From NCBI GenBank assembly GCA_026724425.1, contig JAIUCV010000003.1, positions 56,933,088-56,997,087 of the forward strand: 64,000 nucleotides of DNA, in the 5' to 3' direction. How positions within the stretch are numbered: the first letter of the stretch is position 1; each line of letters opens with the position of its first letter. Position numbers and translations under genes: made by a program. The DNA is from Erythrophleum ivorense (taxonomy: Eukaryota; Streptophyta; Magnoliopsida; Fabales; Fabaceae). The notes under the pieces were generated by a model. The model was not told the origin of the DNA. It worked only from the letters and a program-made list of their open reading frames with translations, and searched no databases. This document shows positions 25,601 to 37,932 of the stretch, piece after piece.

Positions 25601-26398
25601 TTTGAGATTCAAATGATGTCCAATTACCATGAAATTTTATACAAAAAAACTAGGAAATCATAGTGACTTGTGCCAACTAGAAGCACCTTATTTGGAGGTA
25701 TAGAGAGGAAGATATGAATTTTTGAAATTTCTGCCCAATATCAGTAACCTTGCCCGACCAAAAGTACTGTTCCATCAATTTTTGAGTTCTGGGCTTGTTG
25801 AACTGATTTGGGGATATTTTTTCTCTCTAGTTGACATTCACATATTTCTAGATTGGTATCATTTGTATTAATTGGATTTTTTTGGAATTAATTGGATATT
25901 TTTGAAATTCATATCAGTAAACTATGACAGTATCAGGACCCAGTCTGACCTCCATACTATTTCGCATGTCAAACGCTCTGTGTATGGGATTTTATGACTT
26001 GTACATATTCTTAACGTAAAGTAGACATCCGTAGCTTCCTATAATGACCAAGATTGCATGATTTCAATTTTTCTAGATTTAGTTATGATTTTTCAAAGTT
26101 TGTCTAGAAAAGAGGCCAATTCTGGCCGAGAATGAAACCTCATATTCCATCTTCCAATTTGGTTTTCATGAGTTGTAGGCATGTTATTATGATGCAAAAG
26201 AGTTTTAATGATGTAATTAAATATGAGGATATATATTATGAGCTCACTCGGTCCATGTAACACCAAATGGATTTTTAGATATGACGAAATGCAAATAAAA
26301 GTCCAAATTGCCATGCTTCCTCTATGGGAATTATATATATGTTTCATGATAATTATATTATTCAAAGTCATGAGATGAGTTAGAATTATAGTGTTACA
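22671..26398. mobile_element. Solo LTR E1 (3.73 kb) of a long-LTR retrotransposon
   Basis: The segment starts TGTAACATCC, ends AGTGTTACA, and is flanked by an exact 5-bp duplication GGAGG (22666-22670 and 26399-26403). TG...CA ends with a 5-bp duplication and no internal gag-pol mark a solo LTR. The body has long AT-rich non-coding sequence, a CTCATCCCCTCCTCTCC tract near 24950 shared with E2 and E3, and a 22-bp tandem duplication (AGTGAGGCCAATCCAAACAC...) at about 24740-24785. It is longer than E2 and E3 and lacks their CGCCATAGCGA cluster, so it represents a different subfamily. The lineage is not determined; the TGTAACA...TGTTACA ends and length suggest a long-LTR Ty3/gypsy group. The short ORFs inside are not genes. 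Confidence 0.85.
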
Positions 26399-26571
26399 GG
26401 AGGCTCATGTTCTAATAAAAGTTCAAGCTTGCCACCCTTGTCATATTTATTTTTATCCTTCCTTCTTTCCACTTGAAGTTCACAATTTATTAAAATTGCA
26501 ATCTACCCTCCACCTTGTACATTTTGCTACTTGGTGCTTCTGTAATTCAGTAGGAAGATCTCTCATAAGAA

Positions 26572-28407
26572 CTTCAAGCATGTTCCATATGTCTTCAGCT
26601 GAGTCCACATATCATGGAGCTTCCTCTGCACTTTCATCTTCAGCTAATGGCTACATAGTGACCTAACCAATCTCTCTCTCTTCGTTGCAGTCTCTCCTTC
26701 CCTGTTTTGTTTACATCTTGGTTCACCTTCTTCCTCTTTTGGTTGATCGAACCTTTTTAGGTCATACAACATTTTGCTTCAGATGCTTTCAGTTGGTATC
26801 TCTTCTTCCCTCAGCTGAGTCGTGCTAGGAGGAGTTTAGAAGCTCTATTTCAGCTCGGTTTTGACCTTTTCTTTTCATCATCTTTCTGTTACCGTTCACC
26901 ACTTTCTGGCTCTGTTTTTCGAGAGTGCAGCACCATTTTTTACTGCACAGCCACTCTACATTTTGGCAAGGTAGCAACATTTTTTTTAATTTCCAGTCTT
27001 ACTTCGGTATCACCATTTTTTTTTTATGCCTTGAAATTTTGGCTACAACCCCATTCTGTTTCTTCCTCTTTTCCTTGCTCTATTGCTATCATTCCACATG
27101 TGTTGCTATGAATAACTCTTCCCTTTTGATGCTCCATTTTCTGCAGCCACAAGACACTTTGACCGTGGGCAAGATAGAGCTCTCTAAGGGTCATCGTGAC
27201 TTGGGCATCTAAAAATAAAAATAAAACACCCCTCAATTGAGTAAATTCTCCTCTTACTATTTCGTTGGGACCCCTTCGTTTGGCTGCATCTTTGGAGGAG
27301 TGAAAAGTTGTAATTTCCAAGAAGTGTAGATAAGATATTACCCTAAGTAAGTGGATTGTCCATTCATCATGTATCAAGAGGAAATTCTTATGTTTCCTAT
27401 TTGTTAAGTCTTGTGGTAAAAGGGAAAAAAAAAGGGTAAACTAAGGAATATGGTGATATAGTGAACTGTTAAATTCATGTGTGGAAAGTATTAAAGGCTA
27501 AATTGATTAATGATCTAAGTGGAGGCTAACCGTGGGAATAGAAAATAGAAGAAAAAGTTTTGGACCTTGTAACTTGGTGTAAATTTATGTAATTGTAATT
27601 TAAGTTGGGGACTTATATATTCAAGTGATGAGAAATAAATTAATCATGGCCACTGGATTTTGAAGGTTAAGTTGGATTAATAATACTACTAGTTGAAGCT
27701 GATATTAAGAATAAGGGATGGGGAAGTAAACCTTAAGTCACATGTTTTGTTATAGAAATAACATTAAGTAATCTAGTTAAGGCTAACACTAGCAAGAATT
27801 AAACTAAATAATGGTGTAATTAAATAGAAGCAAGCACCAAAGTAAGGAACAAGCTAACTAAAATAAATTAAATATTAAGCTAAAACAATAATAGCATGGG
27901 AAATCATCTATAGAACTTAATCAAGTAGAACTTGGTTGTCTAAAAGGGACTTTCCTAGTAAGGCCCTAATTAATTAAAGTAGGGAATTAACCAAAATTCA
28001 ATAAGAGTAAACTAGTAGTTAAGCTAGAAGTCCTCATAAGTAGAAAGATAACAAAAATTTTGGAAAAACAATGAATTAAAGTAGTTGATAAATTAGGCAA
28101 TTGTTAGAACTAATTAAGCTTTGGTGGAAAAGAATTTAAGATTGTCTAGACTAAGATGACTAAGTGAAATAGGAAAGAAATCCAAATGAGACTCTTTAGA
28201 AACAAATGAATTATTATGACTATGTTCTAGGGTGTTTTTTTGAATTATCTTATGAGAAGAAGTTCGTTATGGTACAATGTCTGAAGGAACCATTGTTGTT
28301 CAATTAGATACTATGGGTAAATTATAAAGTATAATACATTTTTAAATTCCTTCTTCTTTCTTAATTCTTTTAATTTTCTTATTTGTTATCTAATTATCCT
28401 TGGACAG
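26572..28407 (+). repeat. Large repeat, copy B segment 1
   Basis: This segment aligns with copy A from about 121 to 1950 in the same orientation. It ends at ...TCCTTGGACAG, where a gypsy element has inserted. Upstream, 26404-26571 continues non-coding sequence not represented in copy A. The two frames near 26391-27377 are not conserved as proteins between copies. Confidence 0.8.
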
Positions 28408-29260
28408 TGATGTACACGCAAGGGGTGCCTAATCTTCACGGTGTAGGTTGAAGGATAGATAATAGTTTAATACCTGACAAAAATAAATAGCCAACTAATA
28501 TTATAAAAATGTTGACCTGCTACTTAAATAGTGTGTCAAGCCATGAATATGATAAACTAACCCACACAATAATGCACTTAAGTTGAAGCATAAATTATAG
28601 GCTTTTGTAAACTTAAATCACCAACCAATGATAGTTTGATAAGACAAAAGTTTACAAAAGTAAAGAAAGGATAAAACCCTCACAATAGGAGAAAATACTA
28701 AGAATAATGTTATTACTTCAAATCCGTCTTATAATGTGCATTTCATGGCTTTTTATAACATTGGGTGTCGTGCCCAAGACAAAAAAATTCAAAAATACTA
28801 TTTCCTAAATTAGTTTGGTCAAATCATACAAAAATCAGAAATATCCTCTCTTAAAGATATGCTGAAATCACGTCAAATACAAATATAATTCTTTTCCTAA
28901 AACATAATAACCAAAAATATAAAAACTAATTTATTTGACTTGAAAAATAGGTATGTCTAGCTTAGAGAGCAAATATAGGCCATTTAAGACTAATTTGGAT
29001 TGTCCAACTAGCATCTGAAGCACTATTCACATCCTCCATCTTTATTGGGCTCTTTAAGCATCAATTTGGGCTTGAATGAGTATGACAAAGGCTCCATTAG
29101 CCTCCTCAACATATGTATTAGCATTATGGGCATCTAATGTAGCAAATTGAAGTCCAATTGCTCTTTGCAACCTCCTAAATCTCCTTCTTGTCATTGGGCC
29201 ATCTATCCCCAAGTCCTTTTCCACACGAGCATCCTTTTCCATATGAATGTAATTCAATCA
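28408..29260 (-). repeat. 3' LTR of the gypsy element
   Basis: On the minus strand it begins TGATTGAATTACATT and ends GTGTACATCA, the TG...CA rule. It aligns end to end with the split LTR at 34938-38749. It retains the uninterrupted version of the sequence into which solo LTR E2 inserted in the partner (CACGGTGTAGGTTGAAGG). Confidence 0.88.
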
Positions 29261-29272
29261 TCCCCCCTCTTG
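29261..29272 (-). other. Polypurine tract of the gypsy element
   Basis: The minus strand reads CAAGAGGGGGGA immediately before the TG of the 3' LTR, the expected site for plus-strand priming. Confidence 0.75.
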
Positions 29273-30530
29273 AAAAGGAGTTATCCTCAACTCTTTAAAG
29301 TCTGCTCCAAAATAAAGGGAAATGTTAAAAATGTTAAAAGTAACACTTACACCATACTTACTTGGTAAATCAATCTTATAAGCATTATCATTTATCCTTT
29401 CTACCACTCAAAAAATTCTATATCCTCAAGGCATAAGCTTGAACTTTCTTTTGTTAGGAAATCTCTCTTTTATAAGGTGTAGCCAAACTAAGTCTCTTGG
29501 CTCAAATACAATCCTTTTTCATCCCTTGTTAGCATGGTGTACGTATTATTAAGTCATCCTCTCAATGTTTTGCTTAGTTCTTTTATGGACTTACTTAACA
29601 AACTTAGCATGCTTCTTCCCATTCATATTGACTCTTTTCAGCAAAGGCAAAGTAGTTAAGTTAATAGGTGCAAAAGGATTAAAATCATATACAATCTCAA
29701 AAGGCGAATATTTAGTATTGGAATGAACAACCCTATTATAAGCAAAGTTGATGTATGGTAAACACTCCTCTTAATTCTTCAAGTTCTTTTTAACACCTTT
29801 CTATAACAAAAAAGAAAGTGTCCTATTCACAATCTCAATTTATCATCAGTTTGTGGCTGACAAGTAATAGAAAATAGTAATTTAGTCCTAAGTTTGCTCC
29901 ATAAAATCTTCCAAAAATAGCTTAGGAACTTAGCATCCCGATCTAACTTTATAGTCCTTGGCATCCCATGAATTCTCACAACTTCCTAAAAGAATAAATT
30001 AGCAATGTTAGAGGCATTATCAACCTTATGACATGCAATGAACTGTGCCACTTTAAAAAATTTATCCACAACAACAAAAATGAAGTCTTTCCCCCTCGTA
30101 AACCTAAGTAATCCCATGATAAAGTCTATGAAAACATCTTTCCAAGGTACAGTAGGAATAGGGAGAGGAGTATACAATTCATGAGGATTTAATTTAGATT
30201 TTGCTTTATAACATATATTACATTTGCCCATAAACTTTTCAACATCCCTACACATTTTAAGCTAATAAAAATACTCATTCAAGACATCAAATATTAAAGC
30301 AATGCAAAAATGTCCCATTAAACTACTTGAATGCACTTCCTTTACCAATGACATATGCATAGAACAATTAGAAATGCAATGCTTATCAACACGAAACAAG
30401 AATCTATCATGCAAGTAAAATTTGTCCCAACCAAGTCCAGACTTGCAATGGCTAAAAGTTTCACCAAAGTCAATATTATTAGTATATAATTCTTTAATAG
30501 ACTCAACCAAGAACTTTAGAATCTAACATG
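29273..30530 (-). pseudogene. Gypsy integrase remnant
   Basis: The zinc-binding region precedes CNICYKAKSKLNPH and the core segment (LPIPTVPWKDVFIDFIMGL, then FVVVDKFFKVAQF) at 29986-30255. The upstream part lies at 30262-30510 and the C-terminal part, including INDNAYKIDLP, near 29290-29470. The C-terminus ends against the polypurine tract and has no chromodomain. Multiple stop codons separate the pieces. Confidence 0.82.
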
Positions 30531-30539
30531 GAAAGAAGA

Positions 30540-31780
30540 ATATACTTACATGAAAGTGCATTAACAATAATATTTTTCTTACCTTTCTTGTGCTTAATCA
30601 CATATCAAAAAGATTTAATGAATTCAACCTAACTAGCATACATTTGATTCAATTTGTTTTGGCTCTTAATATGTTTGAAAGCCTCATTATCAGAATGTAT
30701 GAAAAACTCCTTAGGCTAAAAATAATATTGCCAAGTTTCCAACATTCTAACTAAAGCTTGTAACTCTTTATCATATGTAGGATAGTTAAAAGTGGGACCA
30801 TTTAGCTTTTCACTAAAATATGCAATGAGCTCACCTTCTTGTATGAGTACACTTCATATGCTAATTCCACTTGTATCATATTCAATCTCAAAAATCTTAC
30901 TAAAGTCTAAAAGGGCTAGTAAAGTGCATGGGTGAGCCTCTCCTTGATGGTTTAGAAAGCTTTCTCTTAAGTTCCTCCCCACTTGAATGAAACATTCTTC
31001 TTTGTTAACTCATTTAATGGGCCTACCAATGTGCTAAAGTTTTTTATGAACTTCCTATAAAAGCTTGCAAGTCCATAGAAGCTCCTTACATGTCTAATAG
31101 TGGTAGGGATCGACCAATCTTGAATGGCTTTGATCTTTTCTTCATCCACCTTGATCCCCTTCCCATTAACAACAAAACCAAGAAAAACAACTATGTTAGT
31201 ACAAAAATCACACTTCTTTAAATTATCAAACAATCTTTCTTTTTTTAAAACCTTTAAAACTTGTCTTAAGTCATCTATATACTTATGTAAAGTCCCACTA
31301 TACACAAGAATGTCATCAAAGTAAACTGTCATAAACTTACTTATGAAAGCAAGCAAAGCATGGTTCATTAACCTCATAAATATGCTAGGTGTATTAGTGA
31401 AACCAAAAGGTATAACTAACCATTCATAAAGTCCTTTTTAGTCTTAAATGCAGTTTGCCATTCATCTCTTCTTTTATTCAAATCTTATGGTAGCCACTTT
31501 TTAAATCAATTTTAGAGGAAATAATAGAGCTATTTAATTCATCAAGCATATCATCTAACCTAGAGATAGGATAAAGATATCTCACTGTTATGTTATTGAT
31601 AGCTCTACAATCAACACACATCCTCTATGTGCCATCCTTTTTAGGCATAAGCAGTATTGGTGCCACACATAGGCTAAAGATCTCCTTTACATATCCCTTA
31701 TCCAACAGTTTTTGCACTTGGCATTGAATCTCCTTAGCCTCTTCGGGATTAGTGAGGCATGTTAGCAGTTTGGTAGAAGT
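30540..31780 (-). pseudogene. Gypsy reverse transcriptase and RNase H remnant
   Basis: The reverse transcriptase is recognisable from LMPKKDGT and MCVDCRAINNITV (about 31560-31650) through SKIDLKSGYHK to the active-site motif VYFDDILVYS. The longest frame, 30967-31377, then carries the connection GLASFYRKFIKNFS. RNase H follows at about 30550-30960 with NYPTYDKELQALV and a HSDNEAFKHI segment. In-frame stops occur in most blocks. Confidence 0.85.
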
Positions 31781-32199
31781 GCTCTAGATAAAAAGCCAAT
31801 TTGATGTTATATCCCTCTAATTGGTGGCAATCTAAATAGTACCTCTTCGAGAAAGACATTTTCATATTCCTATAAAAGAGACATAATAATACTAGGCAAA
31901 GTAAATGTTAAGTCATTAGTGTTCAACATAGTTTCTTTATAGATAAATACTATAAGGTTTTGTTGAGAGAAAAAAAGCTTGCTTGATTTCACTTTTTATT
32001 GACACTAACAAACTTTTTTCTCTTTCTCCCTTTTTTTCTCTCTTGCCTTTAGATTTCTCTCTTTTTTTCTCTCTCTCCTCTTGGCTGACTCTCTTTTCCT
32101 CTTTCATTTTCACTCTCTTCTTTTTTAGACACTTTATACTCTCACTTTATCTTTTCTTTTCCCTCTTGATTTGATCTCCTAATACTTGCTTTGGTGACA

Positions 32200-32560
32200 T
32201 AAGAAAGAGGGTTACAAGTTTTCCTTTAAAAACAAAAGAATAATGGTTTAGAAAACCATCATGTGTAACATGCTTATCACACTATTAAGGCCTATCCAAC
32301 AAAAGATGGCACATTTTCATTGGTACAATATCACATGATACTTCATCTTTATAGTACTTCATCTTTACACTTGCCGATAGAAAATATTACTTTTACTTGT
32401 TTTTTACCCTTAACTCTTCACATTCATTGAGTTAGTAAAGCTTATATGGTTATTGATACATGAAGGTAGATAACTACAACTTCTTTACTAGTTTGGTGCT
32501 TGCCATGTTGCAGTAACTTCTTCTATCTATGATCATGCTACAAATTTTTCCTTGGACTTA
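32200..32560 (-). pseudogene. Gypsy protease region remnant
   Basis: Weak similarity to the gypsy protease and linker is visible between gag and reverse transcriptase on the minus strand. It is broken by stops and the active-site aspartate motif is not clearly preserved, so it is assigned mainly by position. Confidence 0.4.
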
Positions 32561-32739
32561 AAAATGAGTATAGAACAAGTTTTCTCTTTACTCATCTTCT
32601 TTCGCCATCATCTAAGCACTAAGAGCTCTCCTAATCATAAGGAGTTCTCCTTCTTCCGCATATTCTCCATCTTTATTCTTTATGTATAACTCTTCTTCTT
32701 CTTCAATTGCTTCTCTTTAAGTCTCCCACTTACCAAGGT

Positions 32740-33490
32740 TGTTGATAGTCATGATTCACTTGTTAGAACATTCACTAAAGATGTGCTCTCTCCTTTGATA
32801 TTTGAAGCATCTTATGTCTCAATTTCTTGAAGAACTAAGTCCATTTTGAACCTTCTTAAGTGGAATAACTAGTTTTTTCTCTTTCTTAGATTTATTCTCC
32901 TTTGAATTTGAAGAAGAAAGAATATCATTATTTGGGTTGTTCTTCCATGAGTTGAAAAAACTTGATTTAGAACTCTTCTTTATAACATTCTTCCTTTTGA
33001 GTTGTCTCTCCACCTTGGCAACTTGATGGATCGTCATAAATTTTCATATAGTGGTACATCTCCATAACATTGGCTATGTCACAATTGAGCCCATCTAAGA
33101 AGCGAGCCATTATTGTCTCTAGATCTTCCATTGCACTAACTCTAATCATGGCTTATTTGCATCTCCTTATAGTACTCATCTATACTATTAGATCCTTAAG
33201 TGAGGCATTAAAGGTTATTGTGAAGTTCCCATCAAAAATATGATGGAATAAATCGCCTTCTCATGATAGACTTTACCTCCTCTCATGTTGAGATGAGGCA
33301 TTCTTTATATCTAATATGCTCCTTCTGCATGTGGTCCCAACAAATAAGAGCATAATTAGTAATCTCAATAGTAGGAATTTTTATCTTCTTACTTTTAGAA
33401 TACTTATAGCATGAAAAGATTTGCTCCATGCACATCTCCCACTTCAAGTATGTTTCCAGATCACTCTTGCCTTAAAAGGAAGAAATTTTG
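32740..33490 (-). pseudogene. Gypsy gag remnant
   Basis: Near 33400-33480 the minus strand encodes DLETYLKWEMCMEQIF, the conserved gag core. MEDLETIMARFLDGLNCDIA (near 33080-33140) and VAKVERQLKRK (near 32990-33030) follow. Near 32790-32820 is a zinc-knuckle relic, CFKYQRREHIFSEC, in which the second cysteine is replaced by tyrosine. Frameshifts separate these blocks. Confidence 0.8.
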
Positions 33491-34920
33491 ACTTTGACTC
33501 CCCCAAGGCCTTCTTTTTTATCTCTAAGCCTCCTCAGTGGTCTTTTATAGGTTGAGTAGCCTTCTTCTTGGTTGGACCTCCTCTTCTTTATACTCTTTGT
33601 CATGGTTCTCCATGTCTTCCATATACTCATGATGTTGCGAACATGCAACTTGAACTTGTCTTTAATTGGTTTAAATAATCCTTTGACTAAAATTTCTACT
33701 CTCCACTTGATCTAAGCGTTCATGGACACCCTCCAACTTCTTATCAAGCATCCTTTCAAAATAACTCACTAGTACTTTTATTTGCAAATGTGCTATCTCA
33801 AATGGATTGTATTGTCATCATCACTTTCATAAGCAATTCCTTTTTCTTGATTATCTATCATGTTAGTGAAAAAGAAAGGAAAGAAACAAAAGTATATAGG
33901 ACCTCACAAACACTCCCTCACATATTTCATGTAATTAAGATATAACACTCTCTCTTGTGTTTATTCTTTCTCTCTCTCTCTTTTTCCTTGTTTTGTAATG
34001 ATCTTATCCACTATTGCCTTTTACCTCTCAATATCAATTATAAATGCTTATGTCACCTAAGGTCTTGTTAAATGATCCAATATTGCCAATTCTCAATTCA
34101 ACCAAGCACATGCAGGTGGATAATCTAAAAGGTCGTGATTGGCTCACATAAATCATAATTAAGGTTAGGGTTTGGTTAGGTTAGGGTTCCAAAAAGAATT
34201 GGAAAGATTTAACCACTTAACAATGCAAGATTAAGTTTACAATCCTAAAATGCCAAACATAATGCAATTCTAAAATTGTCAAATACAAGGAAACAATATA
34301 AGATCAAAATAGGCAAGTTCAAACAAAAGAAAAAAGGAATAAAGGTAAAACAAAATAGAAAAGTGCACCATACAAAGACAAAATAGGAAACAAATGGAAT
34401 GGAAAGTTTTCCTATCAGCAAATTTTTCTTTTCAATTTCTTTTTAGCTTCATTAGATGAAAAAACAAAACAAGAAACTCACAAAATCACAAAATAGGAAA
34501 CAAACTAAACAAATTAGATTTGAAAGAGTCAGAAAACATTGCCAACCAAACCCAATATATCTTAACAAAGAAAACTCCAATTGGAACGATTCCAAAACAT
34601 CATGAAAGTTCAGATTCTGAACTTTAAGAAATGCCTATTAATCATCCAAAAACTTAAACAAAAAGAATCAAATAGATAAGAAAAGAAACAAAAGGTTTAG
34701 ACAAGAAATTTTTTAGATAACAAAATAAATGGCTTTTATAATATAAAAACCAAATATAACACATAAAGGATTAAATATGGAAATAAAGAAAGATAGAAAG
34801 TTTTTTTTTTTTGTATTAAAGGGTGGTAAATAAGAGATATGGAAAACAAGAAAATCTAGAGGTTTTAAGGAAAAAAAAGGTGGTTAATGAATGAAGGATA
34901 GGTAACCTACCGTATAAACT
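33491..34920. other. 5' leader and upstream gag region of the gypsy element
   Basis: AT-rich sequence between the gag core and the primer-binding site. It presumably holds the untranslated leader and a decayed gag N-terminus. No recognisable domain. Confidence 0.45.
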
Positions 34921-34922
34921 AA

Positions 34923-34937
34923 AACTTTGATATCAAA
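34923..34937 (-). other. Primer-binding site of the gypsy element
   Basis: Just inside the 5' LTR the minus strand reads TTTGATATCAAAG. This matches the initiator-methionine tRNA primer-binding consensus TGGTATCAGAG except for two transitions. Confidence 0.6.
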
Positions 34938-34977
34938 TGATGTGAAACCAAGACGTGGTCTAATCTTCATGGCGTAG

Positions 34978-37932
34978 TGTAACAGCCAAGAAAAAGAAAA
35001 GAAAAAGAAAATAGAAAAGAAATGAGAAAAGGAAAGGAAAAGAGAAGCTGGAAAATTTTCGAAGAGCTGAGAATTTTCTAAGTCTTCTCGCCATAGCGAA
35101 ATATGGAATCGCCATAGCGAGAATGCCTCTTCGCCGTAACGAGGATGTTCCTAGCTATAGCGAGTGCGGTGTTCCATACAGAAACCAGTGAGTTGCTCGC
35201 CGTAGCGAAATTGTTCCTAGCTATAGCGAGTATAGCATTCCATATAGAGACCAGAGAGTTGCTCGCCATAGCGACGCTATAGCGAAGGCAGAGGTCTGGA
35301 ACAGACACGATCTCGCCGTAGCGAAGCCATAGCGAAGGCAGAAGTCTGGAACAGACACGAGCTCGCCGTAGCGAGGTCACTAACTCGCTATAGCGAGAGC
35401 GGTCCAGAAAAGCGAGAAAAAGAAAATTTGACTTTTTAAAAGCTTCCAAATCTCTTCTTTCTTCTTCTAACCGACTCAAACTAGTCTTAGGAGAGAGAAA
35501 AGGGCGGAGGAGAGAGAGAGAAGCTGAAGAGAAGAGGAAAGCACAAGAAAGGTATGAATTCTCATGGCTTCCTCTTCATATGTGGCCCTTCTTCCCTTTT
35601 CCCCTCTTTCCTACGGTTTCAATGGTAGAAAATGGTTAGGTTTTGAGTTTGGTTCCGAGGAGAGAGAGTGGGAAACCATTCTTGAGAGAGATTAGAAGTA
35701 GATAGTCTTCTCTTTCTTGCTTTTCCCCTTTCTTAAGAGTTGAGAAAAGAGAGGGATAGCTCATGGACCCTAGTGAGAGGAAGAAACCTAGAGTGAGAAG
35801 CTCAGTAGAGCTGATTAGAAGTGATCCCTAGCTTAAGAATTGAGTATTGAAGTATTGATTCCATGCTTTTCTGTGGTTAGGCTCAAGAGGAACTCTCCCA
35901 AGTAGAAGTTGTTGTGAAAACCAACAAGGGAGGAGACCATTGACAGAGCAAGTAGTAAATAGTCAACAAAGGTAGTTCTCTCCACTTTCTCTCATGCATA
36001 ATTATGTGTTTACATTGTCTTGCTTGTGTGTATGAATGATATGAGCTATGAGAAGTGTGTTAGCATGATTATGTGATATGATTGAGATGATGTTTTAAAT
36101 GCTTGATTGGTTTGCTTGAGGAAATGGAAAAGCCAATAACCCTATAGCCGAGGTGAGGATGAGCCGAAGCCCTAAGTTGGTTGAGCCATGTCTCCCAAAA
36201 TGAGGTTGACTCCCAAAGAGTAAGGGTGAGCCTAAGTACCTCTAAAAGTATAGGAAGGCAAATCCAAGAGCCATAAGGGAAGGGTGAGGCCGATCCAAGT
36301 ACTCAGCGAGCTCTTGAATGTTATCCATGGCCATTTCACATGTTTTAAATGTTTTCATCATGTTTTATATGCTAACATGCCATACATACATAATGAGACT
36401 TATGGCATGCAATATATGTATGTTTGAATGAGAGTTGAACTACTGAGATTCTCCAAATCTCACCCCCCTCTCCACCATCCAACCATGCCAGGTGGCCCAA
36501 GTGAGATAAGAGATGGGAGCAACCACCAACAAGCATGAGGCTAGGGATAGGGATGAAGAAAAGTGTAAAGACTTTATGTAATGTGTTGTAATACATTGTA
36601 CATGAGATATGAGATGTAAATGTTGTATATGATGTAGCACTTATAAATGTTGTAAGACAATGTATGTATTAATGATGAATGTATGAGAATGAGATTTATG
36701 ATGAATGAAAAAGCATGGTTGAATGAGAAAGAATCCACGATAGCCTAGAATATATGGGTGCATAAGTAGGCATGAGGTAGTGAGTTTCCCCAATCTGAGT
36801 TATTAGACACTTGAGGCATGATTGATAGCTCCTATAGATGCTTTCTCATGTGCTCAAAGAGTCATAAAAGTAGAAAACTTAAGATTGGACCCCATTAGCC
36901 ACACTTTTGGCCAAGAAAGGGGCCTCTTTGCACATGATGTCATAGAATAGCCATATGACCTCTTCTAGCTATGAGATTTGACATGTAGCTAGATTATGTT
37001 TAGAGCTTTCTGGGAAGCTAGAGTTCATGTCATTTAGAGGTCTATAGCATTTTCTATGAGCATCCAAAGTTGACATCAGAAATTCGGATTTCAGAAAATC
37101 ACTGTTCATTTGGTCAGTTTAGAAATCATGTCATCTGAGGGGCAAACGTAGTCCAATGGCTACGAAATTTTATACACAGAAACTAGATGGTCACCGTGAC
37201 TTGTAGGAACTGGAAGCACCTCATTTAGAGGTCCAGAGAGGAAGTTATGCAATTTCGAAGTTCCTGCCCAGAATCAGACCCCCAACCAGACCCGAGGTAC
37301 TGTTTCATCAGTTTCCGGGGAATTGGCTTGGTGGACTGATCTGGAGATATTTTTATCCTCTAGATAACATTCACATCTTTCCATAGAGATAGAGTTTATG
37401 AGCATTGGATTTTTGTGGAATTAGTTAGACATTTTCAAAGTCCATATCAGTAAACTGTGACAGCAAAGAAGCCCCCTCTGACCAGTGGACTATTTCGATG
37501 TCAAACTCAGAATGAGTGAGAGATTGAGACTTCTAAGTATTTTTAACATGAATTAGATGTCTCAAACTTTCTAGAATAACCCAGATCATGCAGATACAAT
37601 GTTTCTGCATTTAGTTATGAATTTCCAAAGTTAGCCCAGAAATGAAGCAAAATCTGCCCATAGCGAAAATGCATGTCTCCAATCCCTTTTTGCTTTCCAT
37701 GAGCTTAAAGCATATGTTTGGGATTGCAATAAGTCTCAATAGGGTAATTGAGTATGAGGATGACTAGAGAGAGCTCAACCAGTCCATATTACTTCAAAGT
37801 GGAGCTCTACCCACACATAGTGCCATAGAGAGAGTAAGCATAAGGTAGAAAAAGTGTCTCCCTTATGAGTTCCGCACCGCCCATATGGGCTAGAGGGCAC
37901 GTTGGGTATGAGTAAGAGGTCAAGATGTCACA
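34978..37932. mobile_element. Solo LTR E2 (2.96 kb), nested in the gypsy LTR
   Basis: It starts TGTAACAGCC, ends GATGTCACA, and is flanked by the exact 5-bp duplication CGTAG (34973-34977 and 37933-37937). The partner LTR shows the uninterrupted site. It carries the same non-coding landmarks as E3: a TAGCGA palindrome cluster, GGGTGAGGC-GATCCAA words near 36270, a CTCACCCCCCTCTCC tract at about 36460, and a shared 3' half (AGCTTTCTGGGAAGCTAG, TGGAAGCACCTCATT). No internal retroviral genes are present. Confidence 0.88.
35085..35400. repeat. Cluster of TCGCCATAGCGA-type palindromes in E2
   Basis: At least a dozen variants of TCGC(C/T)(A/G)TAGCGA lie in about 315 bp, some being the perfect 12-bp palindrome TCGCTATAGCGA. 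They are separated by recurring spacers (GGCAGAGGTCTGGAACAG, CTAGCTATAGCGAG). The open frame across it (35078-35479) results from this repetition rather than from a gene. Confidence 0.88.

Noticed and set aside
26391..27377. Frames of 91-117 aa in copy B as genes
   Set aside because: The corresponding frames in copy A are shifted or interrupted, so there is no protein-level conservation between the two copies.
31983..32174. 63-aa serine/leucine/phenylalanine-rich frame
   Set aside because: It is the antisense of a charged, low-complexity stretch of the decayed gypsy polyprotein.
35078..35479. 133-aa open frame on the minus strand
   Set aside because: It arises from the TCGCCATAGCGA palindrome cluster in solo LTR E2 and is mirrored only in the equivalent cluster of E3; the residues are translated repeats.
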